Assembly: GCA_021818925.1 (NCBI GenBank)
Contig: JAKASU010000001.1
Span: 231,972 to 295,971 of the forward strand
Direction of reading: 5' to 3'
Source of the DNA: Microcaldota archaeon
GTDB lineage: Archaea > Micrarchaeota > Micrarchaeia > Micrarchaeales > CABMGC01
Length of the DNA: 64,000 nucleotides
The number at the start of each line of letters is the position of its first letter. Within the stretch, counting starts at the first letter, position 1. Below are positions 1 through 9,185 of this stretch, piece after piece. The position numbers and the translations under genes are program-made. The notes beneath the pieces are model-generated. The model was not told where the DNA came from. It worked only from the letters and a program-made list of their open reading frames with translations, and made no database searches.

Positions 1-355
1 CGATCACCTCCTGTCTGGTCATGCGCTTCCCGTTGAGCCTGTACACGGTCTTGCCGTCGGCGCGTATGCCCCTCGTTATCTCCATCTTCTCGTCGCCGTC
101 GAGCTCGATCTTGACGTGCGCTTTCGACATGCTGGCCGCGCCGCGGCTGGAGCCTTCCCTGATCAGATATTGCAGCCTGTCGACACGTAGCCTGTGCAGA
201 GAGCTCTCCCCGAGGGAGAAGAGTAGCGCGTCGATTATGTTGCTCTTTCCGCTTCCGTTTGGCCCGACTATGCAGTTGAAGCCCTTGTTGAAGATAACGT
301 TGATGTGCTTGAATGACTTGAACCTGTCTATGCTCATGGATTTGAGGTACAGCAC
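1..355 (-). CDS. smc: Chromosome segregation protein SMC, N-terminal part (runs off the window start)
   Basis: Reverse-strand translation gives ...MSIDRFKSFKHINVIFNKGFNCIVGPNGSGKSNIIDALLFSLGESSLHRLRVDRLQYLIREGSSRGAASM..., a Walker A motif in SMC context. Not in the ORF track. Start GTG ~355 or ATG ~337. Confidence 0.9.
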   Translation of the reverse strand, partial: MLYLKSMSIDRFKSFKHINVIFNKGFNCIVGPNGSGKSNIIDALLFSLGESSLHRLRVDRLQYLIREGSSRGAASMSKAHVKIELDGDEKMEITRGIRADGKTVYRLNGKRMTRQEVI

Positions 356-399
356 TGCACCACTGGTCGCGAGTATTCATCAGTTGTGAAGAGTTTAAA

Positions 400-1467
400 T
401 TACTTACCCTTGCGCTTCCCGAGCACATGGAGTGAGAGAAACGCCTGGATGTGCGATATCGTGACAACTCCAACAAGCTTGCCCTTATGCGTCACAGCCG
501 CTATCCCCGACTCATTAGATTCCATAGATCCGAGCGCATCGACGATGTTCTCGTTCATGTCAACGCTGGGTATCATGACGGCTATGTCCCTGGCCCACAT
601 GTCCGGCTTCAGCCTCTCCTTCCTCAGTATGTTGACGTATGCGTAGCCGCCCTCGAGTTTCGTGATGAGTAGATGCTCTCTTGTGCGCTTTACCGCCTGG
701 TACAGGTCGCCGATGCTGCTGCTGGGGCTGACAAGCACGAAGTGCTTGGTGGCCAGGCTCCTTAACTTCACTCCCTTGGATTCTCGCTTTATCTCCATTG
801 TCTGCATCTCCTGCTGCGCCCCGCTGTACAGGAAGAAGGCGATGAAGAGGTCCCAGAGGAAGAAGAACTCCTTGTAAGCGAACGGCGCCGTGATCATGAG
901 AACGTATATCACGGTCGCGACCATGAAGAGCAGCATGACTATCTTGCTCGCGGTTACCGTAAGCGCCGTGGCCCTGTACTCGTCGTACTTCCTCTCGAGA
1001 TAGCTCCTGAACACCCTGCCGCCGTCAGTCGGGAATGCGGGCAGCAGGTTGAAGCCGCCCAGCAGCAGATTGAGTAGGAAGAGAGACTGCAGTATCTCTG
1101 TCAGCGCGCCGGGAGGGGCGAAAAGGACAAGGAAACCGAACACCGCTCCGAGAAGCAGGCTCATCAGCGGGCCCGCGATGGAGATGTTGAACTCGAGGTC
1201 CGGGCTCAGGCTCGAGACGTCTATTATGGATGCGCCTCCGAGGGGAAGCAGGATTATCCTGCTCACCTTTACCCTGTTCTGCAGTGCAACGAACGAATGC
1301 GAGAGCTCGTGTATGAGAACGCAGACGAAAAGCAGCGTTATGAGGATGAAGATGAATATGTCCGAATAAACTCCGATAACGAAGGCAACAAGGAGAAGGG
1401 CGGCGAGGGTCCAGTGGAGCTCTATGTCTATGCCCCAGATCTTCGCTATCTTGTACGCTTCGGCCAT
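400..1467 (-). CDS. Site-2-protease-like M50 metalloprotease with C-terminal CBS-like region
   Basis: HELSH and LLPAFPTDGGRVFRS motifs, multiple TM segments, CBS-like C-terminus. Confidence 0.88.
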   Translation of the reverse strand: MAEAYKIAKIWGIDIELHWTLAALLLVAFVIGVYSDIFIFILITLLFVCVLIHELSHSFVALQNRVKVSRIILLPLGGASIIDVSSLSPDLEFNISIAGPLMSLLLGAVFGFLVLFAPPGALTEILQSLFLLNLLLGGFNLLPAFPTDGGRVFRSYLERKYDEYRATALTVTASKIVMLLFMVATVIYVLMITAPFAYKEFFFLWDLFIAFFLYSGAQQEMQTMEIKRESKGVKLRSLATKHFVLVSPSSSIGDLYQAVKRTREHLLITKLEGGYAYVNILRKERLKPDMWARDIAVMIPSVDMNENIVDALGSMESNESGIAAVTHKGKLVGVVTISHIQAFLSLHVLGKRKGK

Positions 1468-1524
1468 GCAGTCGAGAGATAGTTGGCGATTAAGTATATT
1501 AAACCTGTTTGAGAAGAGAGCATT

Positions 1525-2262
1525 ATGCTTGTTTCCTTCATCAAAAATGTCCCCGCACTGCTTGTCGATGGGGAGAAAACTCTAGTCGTTGGCGATCTTC
1601 ACATAGGCATGCACCTGAAACTCAGGGAGAAGGGCTTCTACTTTCAAGGGGCTACTGAGCGCATGGCACGGAGTCTGCTCGATGCGTACAAAAAGTCAGG
1701 GGCAAGGAGCGTTGTGCTCCTTGGTGACGTGAAGGAGAGCATAGGCTCTCCGAAGTTCGCCGAGTACAAGGAGCTCAAGACCTTCTTCGACACGATAGCG
1801 GGGATAGACACAAGGATAGTGAAGGGCAACCATGACGGAGGGCTCGAGAAGGCAATCGCAAACATGGGCTTCAATATCCCGGTTTCAAAAGAGATACTCC
1901 TTGGAGGGGTAGCGCTCATGCACGGCAACTCGTGGCCTTCGGCAGAGGCGATGGGCATGCGATACGTGGTTGTGGGCCATGGCCACTATGCGCTGCTGAG
2001 GAATGGATCCTTGGAGAAGGTATGGGTCGTTTCGGAAGTGACCAAAATGGCGTCGAAAAAATATGCGGACTATAACAAGAGCGCCAAGATGATAGCCACA
2101 CCTTCGTTCAATGCGCTCATAATAGGCAGCGCGCTAAGCCCAAAAGCGAAGAATTATCTTCCGCCTTTCAAGCACGATTTCTTTGATTTCGAAGGCGCGA
2201 AGGTGTATGACATTAGAGGAAGACTCGAAGGAAGCGTAAGAGATCTCACAATGATGGGATAA
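1525..2262 (+). CDS. Calcineurin-like metallophosphoesterase
   Basis: VVGDLHIGMH, LLGDVKE, VKGNHDGG, VVGHGHYAL motifs. Confidence 0.85.
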   Translation: MLVSFIKNVPALLVDGEKTLVVGDLHIGMHLKLREKGFYFQGATERMARSLLDAYKKSGARSVVLLGDVKESIGSPKFAEYKELKTFFDTIAGIDTRIVKGNHDGGLEKAIANMGFNIPVSKEILLGGVALMHGNSWPSAEAMGMRYVVVGHGHYALLRNGSLEKVWVVSEVTKMASKKYADYNKSAKMIATPSFNALIIGSALSPKAKNYLPPFKHDFFDFEGAKVYDIRGRLEGSVRDLTMMG

Positions 2263-2475
2263 AATTGAGTAATCCATAGATCAAAAACAGGTTCTCCCTC
2301 CTGGGACTGCCAACAAAACTACACTATAGTTGATTGACGAGTGTAGAAACGACAAATCTATGATGTGGAAAGAACCGACTTAAAGACGCACATGTTTAGA
2401 GCCGTAAGATTTGCGAGTTTCTCAAATCGCAAAGCAATATTTATATATGCTCTAAGAGATGTGAATAGGGGACAT

Positions 2476-2757
2476 ATGTCAAACGTCGAAAAAACTGCAG
2501 AAAGTAAAATTAAGGTTACTGAAGAAGTTTCCCGAATCGTTTCCCCCGCCTTAAAAGAAACGCTGAATCTGTTAAAAGATAGGATGGTGCAGTTAAGTAA
2601 GGCAGAAGGGATAGACGGGGAAACGGTAGAATTTGCTAACAGATATGCCTTGTCTAGTTTGCCGCCCGGACCACGAAGCAGACTGGAAATTGATGCTCAT
2701 ATAAGAGCAGAAATAAGCGGGGATTCAAAAAACTACAAAAAGCAATGGATGCTGTAA
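2476..2757 (+). CDS. Hypothetical protein
   Basis: ATG at 2476 preceded by AGGGGA and a TATA-like ATATTTATATATG; ORF track start 2365 is probably too long. Confidence 0.5.
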   Translation: MSNVEKTAESKIKVTEEVSRIVSPALKETLNLLKDRMVQLSKAEGIDGETVEFANRYALSSLPPGPRSRLEIDAHIRAEISGDSKNYKKQWML

Positions 2758-3026
2758 TCAGTGACATTGTTTTGATTTCTGAAGCACGCGATTTAAACGC
2801 GGGTGAGTTCGCCGGAAGAATAAGACGGTGGGGAGAAGAGAGCAAGATGCAGGCTATGGAATTCAGAGCTGCGATTGAGAGAAACAAAAGGAGCATAGCC
2901 GACGCAAAAACCTACAACGAAGTGCTCGGTCAAGCTGCACGATTACATAATGAACTTCACACTATAGTCACAGGGCTCCCTGAGTATCTCTCTTCCTATG
3001 CAAACAATGACATACGTCACGATTGA
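2745..3026 (+). CDS. Hypothetical protein overlapping the upstream ORF
   Basis: ORF of 93 aa overlapping the previous ORF by 13 nt in another frame. Confidence 0.45.
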   Translation: MDAVISDIVLISEARDLNAGEFAGRIRRWGEESKMQAMEFRAAIERNKRSIADAKTYNEVLGQAARLHNELHTIVTGLPEYLSSYANNDIRHD

Positions 3027-3129
3027 GTTCTTAGGTACTGTTTTTGAAGCCACAAACCGAGCTTATTATAGTGAAGTTTCTTTTCATATCCTTTCCAGAA
3101 GATTTTCCATTCTCTGCCATTCATGAGGG

Positions 3130-3399
3130 CTAGTGTTTTATTAGAGATGCTCGTTTTGAAGTGAGATACTCTGCTAGCCTATCACCATTGGTAAAGAGCT
3201 CTTGCGGATCGTATGTCGTGAGCCTGAAAAGAACTTGGTGCTTCAGATCCTGCGGATCAAGAAGCGGTTTATTTTCAGCAACGAAATCGTTGACTCTCTG
3301 GGCTACAACTGGCCTTATAGATGATAGAAGAGGATCCGTAGGCCAGTTTTGCGACTGGAACTTAGATTCGGTTTTAATTCTTCCATCACGCAAGAGCAC
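3130..3399 (-). CDS. Hypothetical protein
   Basis: 89-aa ORF; frame open upstream to ~3462, so the start is uncertain. Confidence 0.35.
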   Translation of the reverse strand: MLLRDGRIKTESKFQSQNWPTDPLLSSIRPVVAQRVNDFVAENKPLLDPQDLKHQVLFRLTTYDPQELFTNGDRLAEYLTSKRASLIKH

Positions 3400-3567
3400 T
3401 CTTAGCTCCTCTCTTCGTAATTTCTCCGTTATCCCCGCCCCCGAGCCCTCCCTGGCTCTTATTTATATTGTGATTTTCTGCCTATTTAAACGAACTTGCA
3501 GCTTTGTTTTCATAGCCAAATAACGAAATCAAAGATCATAGAATATCGTTTGCTATTAAACGCTATA

Positions 3568-3611
3568 GAAAGGGCTCCTCACTCAAAGCGAGCCGCCCTC
3601 CTGGGGCTTTC
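3568..3611. other. Potential three-way-junction structured element
   Basis: Outer arms GAAAG/CTTTC enclose GGCTC..GAGCC and CCC-TCCT-GGG hairpins. Confidence 0.3.
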
Positions 3612-3662
3612 AACCCTCAAAAGCGTGGTGGGGCTAATTAGTGGTTTTATAGATTTCTTGTA

Positions 3663-3684
3663 TTAGTTATCATTTGATAACTAA
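3663..3684. promoter_or_regulatory. Perfect palindrome upstream of abiEi (candidate operator)
   Basis: TTAGTTATCA-TT-TGATAACTAA, immediately upstream of a TATA-like AAATAAATAT. Confidence 0.6.
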
Positions 3685-3720
3685 CAATAGAAATAAATAT
3701 CTTTGCACCATAACATTATC

Positions 3721-4365
3721 ATGCAGACGAGTGAGTTCCTGAGGTTCCTGGAAGACAATGGCATGCACGTATTTAACGTCAACGATGCCGCAAAAATACT
3801 ACACCAGAAGAGGGGCTACACCAAGCTCTTCCTGCACAGATGCGCCAGCAGAGGTCTGATAGCCAGAATTGAGAGGGGGCTATACTACCTAAGGGAAAAA
3901 ACAAACGAGTATGAGATTGCATCGAGCATCTTAAGCCCTTCATATGTCAGCATGGTATCGGCACTGTATTACTACGGCTTAACCACCCAGATATCGCACA
4001 CCATATACGTCATCTCGAGCAAGTGGCATCATAAAATAAATGACGCCATGGGGTATGAGATATCATTCAGGACCGCCAGAAAGGATATGCTGTTCGGCTA
4101 CCACAAGGAGGCTGGCGGAAACATATCAATAGCCGATCCGGAAAAAGCCATAGTTGACATATACTATTTTAATGATATAAACGACCTGGATGAGAAGGCG
4201 CTCGATAGACCAAGCAGGATAGACGTGGCCAAGCTGGTCAGATACGCAGGAATGAGCGGCAGAGATACCGTAAAGTCAAGGGTGGCAACCCTACTGGCTG
4301 AACACGGATACAAAAGGGAAGCTACAAGACTGCTTGGGATGCAAGAAAAGAGGCGGGCTAAATGA
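3721..4365 (+). CDS. abiEi: AbiEi-family antitoxin/transcriptional regulator
   Basis: N-terminal wHTH followed by RGLIARIERGLYYL...PSYVSMVSALYYYGLTTQISHTIYVIS...ADPEKAIVDIYYF; overlaps the AbiEii start. Confidence 0.8.
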   Translation: MQTSEFLRFLEDNGMHVFNVNDAAKILHQKRGYTKLFLHRCASRGLIARIERGLYYLREKTNEYEIASSILSPSYVSMVSALYYYGLTTQISHTIYVISSKWHHKINDAMGYEISFRTARKDMLFGYHKEAGGNISIADPEKAIVDIYYFNDINDLDEKALDRPSRIDVAKLVRYAGMSGRDTVKSRVATLLAEHGYKREATRLLGMQEKRRAK

Positions 4366-5138
4366 TAGACAAAGAATCACTGTTTGCACGGGGCGGCTAT
4401 GAGCAGCCGTACCAGAATGAGAAGGACTACATCGAAGAAATGTTCCTGTCTGGGATATTCAACAGCCTCGACTCTGTTGTATTCAGAGGCGGCACATCCA
4501 TTTCAAAGTTCTATGGCTCTGTGAGATTTTCAGATGATCTGGACTTTTCTTTCGTACAGGATAAAGCGCAACAAAATGTAGCTGGTGTACTAGAAAAAGT
4601 TATCAAGAGCCTTTCGGAGTGGTATCCGATAAAAATAATGAGAAGAACGAACTCCGCTGGAATGCTTACATATGAACTCAGCATAAGGGGTCCGCTATTC
4701 GAAACGCTCAACAAGTACCAACATCTGAAGATAGAGATAGACAAGAAGGCTTCTGTAGTGGAAACTATAGGTAGATTTAGAAGAAATCCGAAGTATGATG
4801 ATTTGAGGCCTTACTTGGCGCTTGTCATGAGCGAGAAAGAGATATTAGCTGAGAAGGTTGTTGCACTGCTGTTCAGGCGCAACCTCAAAGCTAGGGATTT
4901 GTATGATATCTATTATCTGGTAAATAAGAATGTTGAGATCAAGGTGGGCTTGATTGATAGGAAGATGAAAGAGTACGGCCACACCTTCAGTTCCGAAAGG
5001 CTGCACAAGAGGCTGATGGGCATATCAAAAATATGGGAGAAGGAACTGCGAAGGCTTCTGCCGAGCAAAGGTTTTGTTGATTATGAGATTGCGAAAGACG
5101 CCGTTGTCGCCAGCTTCACTAAAGCAGCTCTCATATGA
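4362..5138 (+). CDS. abiEii: AbiEii-family nucleotidyltransferase toxin
   Basis: FRGGTSISKFYGSVRFSDDLDFSF nucleotidyltransferase motif; LAEKVVALLFRRNLKARDLYDIYYL. Confidence 0.85.
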   Translation: MIDKESLFARGGYEQPYQNEKDYIEEMFLSGIFNSLDSVVFRGGTSISKFYGSVRFSDDLDFSFVQDKAQQNVAGVLEKVIKSLSEWYPIKIMRRTNSAGMLTYELSIRGPLFETLNKYQHLKIEIDKKASVVETIGRFRRNPKYDDLRPYLALVMSEKEILAEKVVALLFRRNLKARDLYDIYYLVNKNVEIKVGLIDRKMKEYGHTFSSERLHKRLMGISKIWEKELRRLLPSKGFVDYEIAKDAVVASFTKAALI

Positions 5139-5216
5139 CTGCCTTAAAGATTATGTTGGCGAGAATATGGCAAACTGAATAAGCCACAACCAAAAAAGAG
5201 TTATCCTACCTGGAGC

Positions 5217-6656
5217 TCAGACCGGATTGGGAGGGAATCTCGCCTTCGCCTCGGCTATCTCCCTGGTTACAGACTCTCTCCACGCCTTGAACTCGCCAAT
5301 GCTCTTCGGATACTTCTTGTACATCTCGATGAGCTTCTTCATCTTGCTGTGCGCGAAGATCAGGTTCTTGAAGGCGCTGATGTTGCCGAGGCCGCTCAGC
5401 ACCTTGCTGAACGTGCTTGCGAGCGTTATCTCGGGCACGAGCCCGTAGGCCATAGCTGTCGTCTCCTCCTTGGTCAGGAAGTGCGCCATTCCGTAGTCGA
5501 TCTGCTCGTTGTTCAGGCTCTGCAGGAATATCCTGAAGACCTCAAGGCCGGCGGTCTTGTTGCCGTAGGCGTCGTTGAACCTCTGGTTGTATCTCCAGAG
5601 GAACTCCATACTTGTGTCTTTGGCAGCTATCGCCTCGGCCGCGGTCTTGCCGGCGAGTATACCGGCCACCATCGCCGGGCCTATGCCCCCGGCGCTTATC
5701 GGGTTGGGCATTGTCATTGTGTCTCCGGCTCCCATATAGTTCTTGTAAACAAGGCTGTCGAACTGCCTCCTGACAGCGACAGACCAGTAGCCCTTGCCGT
5801 TGTGGTCGGTCTCGTCGACATTCATGTTTTTGAGTATCGGATTCCACGCAACGTACTCGTCTATTAGCTTGTGAAGCGTGTCGGCCTTTCCCATCTTCTT
5901 GTTCCTCATGTCCAGGCTCTTCTTCTCCACGCCGATGCCTATGTTTATCTTGCCGTCGCTCTTCGGGAAGACCCAGCCGTAGCCTCCGGGAGCGAGCTGC
6001 TGGTTGAGGTGTATTATCGCGTTCTTCGGGTCGTAGAAGTTGAGGTCTTCGCCAGTGTGGTCGAATCTCGCTATGTACCTGCCAGTCGACTCTATGTCGT
6101 CAATGCTCACGTCCTTCTCTATGAACTCGTTAGGCGGCAGCCTCCTTCGCAGCGTGCTCGCCATCCCGAGGCAGTCGATTATCACCCTTGCGCGGATCTC
6201 GAAGTGCTGCGTGTTCTTGTCCTTGCCGAACACACCCACCAGCTCGCCGTTCTCTATTACTGGACCCTCGACCTCGTGCTTGGGCCTGTAGTCAGCTCCG
6301 GCCTTTACCGCCTCGTTGGTCATCCTCCTAGCGTACTTCGGCCTGTCGAGCGTGTAGCCCTCGCCGTCGAAGAGGAACTTGTTCTTCATGTTGGGGCTAA
6401 GAACGTATACGCCGTCTACTTTGTGGTCGATCTCAGGAGCCGACAGTTTTATGCCCGCCTCCTTTTCTATAAAATCTATGTGCGCCTTTGCGCACGCATC
6501 GCCACAGACCCAGCCCCAGTTGGTCTTCTTGCCGGCTTCCTGCGCATCGTTCCTATCAAGCAAAATAGTCTTCGCGCCGCCCTTCGCGGCCATTATGGCG
6601 GCGAGCTCGCCGGCCATTCCTGCCCCAGCAACTATGACGTCGAACTGCTCGCTCAT
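5217..6656 (-). CDS. Geranylgeranyl reductase family FAD protein
   Basis: DVIVAGAGMAGELAAIMAAKGGAKTILLDR Rossmann motif; GYGWVFPKSDGKINIGIGV; GAGDTMTMPNPISAGGIGPAMVAG. Confidence 0.88.
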   Translation of the reverse strand: MSEQFDVIVAGAGMAGELAAIMAAKGGAKTILLDRNDAQEAGKKTNWGWVCGDACAKAHIDFIEKEAGIKLSAPEIDHKVDGVYVLSPNMKNKFLFDGEGYTLDRPKYARRMTNEAVKAGADYRPKHEVEGPVIENGELVGVFGKDKNTQHFEIRARVIIDCLGMASTLRRRLPPNEFIEKDVSIDDIESTGRYIARFDHTGEDLNFYDPKNAIIHLNQQLAPGGYGWVFPKSDGKINIGIGVEKKSLDMRNKKMGKADTLHKLIDEYVAWNPILKNMNVDETDHNGKGYWSVAVRRQFDSLVYKNYMGAGDTMTMPNPISAGGIGPAMVAGILAGKTAAEAIAAKDTSMEFLWRYNQRFNDAYGNKTAGLEVFRIFLQSLNNEQIDYGMAHFLTKEETTAMAYGLVPEITLASTFSKVLSGLGNISAFKNLIFAHSKMKKLIEMYKKYPKSIGEFKAWRESVTREIAEAKARFPPNPV

Positions 6657-6838
6657 TACTTCTGCACCTTGCCTCTCATCACTACTATAGGTATGGCGTC
6701 GTTCTGGAATTCCAGTTCTGCGAGTGCAAGCGGATCAGTGACACTTTCTGGGACCTTGATAAGGGGCGGCGCCCCGTAGGCGAGCTGCAGCGCCCTCGCG
6801 CCTATGATTCTCGCCTTTTCAAATTTCGTGTATTCCAT
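6656..6838 (-). CDS. rpoK: DNA-directed RNA polymerase subunit K (Rpb6)
   Basis: TKFEKARIIGARALQLAYGAPPLIKVP...DPLALAELEFQNDAIPIVVMR. Confidence 0.9.
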   Translation of the reverse strand: MEYTKFEKARIIGARALQLAYGAPPLIKVPESVTDPLALAELEFQNDAIPIVVMRGKVQK

Positions 6839-6931
6839 CGGATCAGCTAACCTCTCTGGTTGCCTTATAAAGAGCTCATAAGCTATTTGCTGGCAAGGTT
6901 TATATTGTTTGCTAAGCGCAAAACGCCTGTT

Positions 6932-7645
6932 TCAGCGGATGGGCTCGTAGTACTCCTTCGGCTTCCGGAGAAAGTGGTATCGCGCCATGTTGCCGACGTG
7001 ATAGCGGAAGAAGCCCAGTATGCCCCAGGCCCGTATCCTCCTCGCGCTTGTGTACGCGAGTGCCTTGTCAAGAAAGACTATGCGGCCCTCTCTCTTAAGC
7101 CTGAGCGAAAGGTCCCAGTCCTCGTATGTGGCGTATCTCTCGTCGAATCCGCCTATGCGTGTGAACGCGTCCCTCCACACTGCGAAATTCAGTCCCACGA
7201 TAGAAGGCCTCCCGAAAAGAATTGAGGACTTTACGAATAAGACAGAGACGAACTTGAACCCGAGCTTGACTCTCTTGCTAGACTTCTCCAGCGGCTCTAT
7301 GGGCCCTGTTGCAGCAACTATCTTCTTTCTTGCGAATGCGTCATGGTACGTGCGCAGCAGGTTGCGGCTCGGTTTCGTATCCGCATCTAGGAATACGAGT
7401 AAGCCGCCGATTGCGGCAGCTGCGCCCCTGTTCCTGCCGACTCCGATGCCTTTCTCCTTTACAACGACCACCTTCGCACCGTAGGACTCGGCTATCTCCT
7501 TTGTCGAGTCGCTGCCGGGCCTGAGCGCGACTATGGTCTCGAAGTTCTTGAACGTCTGGTCTCGCAGGCCATCAAGCACGTTGCGTATGTACTTCTCCTC
7601 ATTGTAAGCCGGCACTATAACGCTTATTTCTACCCTTCTCTGCAT
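6932..7645 (-). CDS. Family 2 glycosyltransferase
   Basis: ISVIVPAYNEEKYIRNVLDGL...GRNRGAAAAIGGLLVFLDADT; start moved to 7645 because the longer ORF enters the tRNA. Confidence 0.88.
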   Translation of the reverse strand: MQRRVEISVIVPAYNEEKYIRNVLDGLRDQTFKNFETIVALRPGSDSTKEIAESYGAKVVVVKEKGIGVGRNRGAAAAIGGLLVFLDADTKPSRNLLRTYHDAFARKKIVAATGPIEPLEKSSKRVKLGFKFVSVLFVKSSILFGRPSIVGLNFAVWRDAFTRIGGFDERYATYEDWDLSLRLKREGRIVFLDKALAYTSARRIRAWGILGFFRYHVGNMARYHFLRKPKEYYEPIR

Positions 7646-7685
7646 GCTTTTATTCCGAGTCCAAGGCATAAAAAGGCATTTGTGG

Positions 7686-7771
7686 TGCAGGGGGAGAGAT
7701 TTGAACTCTCGCAACCACAAAGGTAACGGGTCCTAAGCCCGCCGCATTTGGCCAAGCTCTGCCACCCCTGC
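7686..7771 (-). tRNA. tRNA-Leu (UAG)
   Basis: GCAGGGG/CCCCTGC acceptor, loop CTTAGGA, long variable arm, T-arm GAGAGTTCAAATCTC; genomic CCA follows. Confidence 0.93.
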
Positions 7772-7827
7772 ACGATAGCATATACACACCCTTTATATTT
7801 ATTTGATACCCACGGTAGCGTGAGCAC

Positions 7828-9129
7828 ATGCTTACGGCGAAATACGTCAGGGACAACCTTGATGCTATAAGGAAATCGCTCCAGAAGAGGGGCAGCAAAT
7901 ACCCGCTTAATGAGCTTCTGCAGCTCGATGAGAAACTCGGGAAAGTGAACAGAGAGCTCCAGGAACTCAGGGCTGAGAGGAACAAGGGCAGCCAGCAGAT
8001 CAACATGCTGAAAAAAACCGGCAAGGAGCCTGACAAGGCGCTGACAGACAGCATGAGTGGGATCAAGAAGAAGATTGAGGGCATTGAGAAAGACACACCT
8101 GTCCAAGAAGCGCGTATGCAGACACTTTTGTGGAGCATGCCAAACATACTGGACGAGTCTGTGCCTGTTGGAGAGCCCCCCGATGGCAACAAGGTAATCA
8201 AGAAGTGGGGAAATCCTGCACCAAAGAATATTCCAACCCACGAGGAGATACTGGGAAAGCTGAACATGCTTGATGTTGAAAGGGCGGGAAAAACGACAGG
8301 GGCAAGGTTCTACTTCATGAAAGGGGACCTCGTCCTTCTGGAGATGTCGCTGCTAAGGTATGTGATGGATCTCTTGACGAAACGCGGCTACACCCCCGTG
8401 CTGCCTCCGTTCATGCTCAAGAAAAAGTACTACAGAGGTGCGGCACCGCTTGCAACATTCGAAGACGCTCTGTACAGGGTCGGAGAGACAGAGGAGGCCT
8501 CAAAACTAAAGGACGTTGAGCATGTTGAAGACGAACTTTTCCTGATAGGCACAGCGGAGCATGCTCTAGCGACGATGCACGCCGAGGAGGTGTTTTCAGC
8601 CAACGATCTGCCATTCAAATACGCGGGCATAAGCCCATGCTTCAGGAGAGAGGCCGGGGCTCATGGAAAGGATACGAAGGGCATTTTCCGAGTACATCAG
8701 TTCGACAAGATTGAACAATTTATCTACTGCAAAAAAGAGGACGAACAAAAATACTTTGACGAGTTGCTGGGCAACACGGAGAAGATATGGCAAGAACTCA
8801 ATGTTCCGTACCGGCTAGTCATGCTTTGTAGCGGAGACACAGGTCACCAGATGACAAAAACTGTTGATATAGAATGTTACATGCCAGGCCAAAAAGCCTA
8901 TAGGGAGCTGGGCTCTTGTTCAAGCGCTGGGATTTGGCAGAGCATGAGGCTTGACATAAGGTACGATGAGAAGCAGGAGCGAAAGTATGTCTACACGCTT
9001 AACAACACTGCAGTGCCAGCCCAGAGGGCGCTTGTTTGTATAGTTGAGAACTACACTAATCCAGATGGCTCAATAACTGTTCCTGACGTCCTTGTCCCCT
9101 ACATGGGCAAGAAGGTAATCGGCCGGTAG
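7828..9129 (+). CDS. serS: Seryl-tRNA synthetase
   Basis: N-terminal coiled coil (AIRKSLQKRG...RAERNKGSQQI), class II motifs (GISPCFRREAGAHGKDTKGIFRVHQFDKIEQF; ELGSCSSAGIWQSMRLDIRY). Confidence 0.95.
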   Translation: MLTAKYVRDNLDAIRKSLQKRGSKYPLNELLQLDEKLGKVNRELQELRAERNKGSQQINMLKKTGKEPDKALTDSMSGIKKKIEGIEKDTPVQEARMQTLLWSMPNILDESVPVGEPPDGNKVIKKWGNPAPKNIPTHEEILGKLNMLDVERAGKTTGARFYFMKGDLVLLEMSLLRYVMDLLTKRGYTPVLPPFMLKKKYYRGAAPLATFEDALYRVGETEEASKLKDVEHVEDELFLIGTAEHALATMHAEEVFSANDLPFKYAGISPCFRREAGAHGKDTKGIFRVHQFDKIEQFIYCKKEDEQKYFDELLGNTEKIWQELNVPYRLVMLCSGDTGHQMTKTVDIECYMPGQKAYRELGSCSSAGIWQSMRLDIRYDEKQERKYVYTLNNTAVPAQRALVCIVENYTNPDGSITVPDVLVPYMGKKVIGR

Positions 9130-9185
9130 CACAGGGCGCCTTTACGCCAAAGGTTAAATGAACCAAGAGCATAATCTAGGATCAT

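Noticed and set aside
5871-6779. 302-aa plus-strand ORF
   Set aside because: Antisense to geranylgeranyl reductase and rpoK, both with clear motifs.
7630-8267. 203/205-aa minus-strand ORFs
   Set aside because: Antisense to serS and running through tRNA-Leu.
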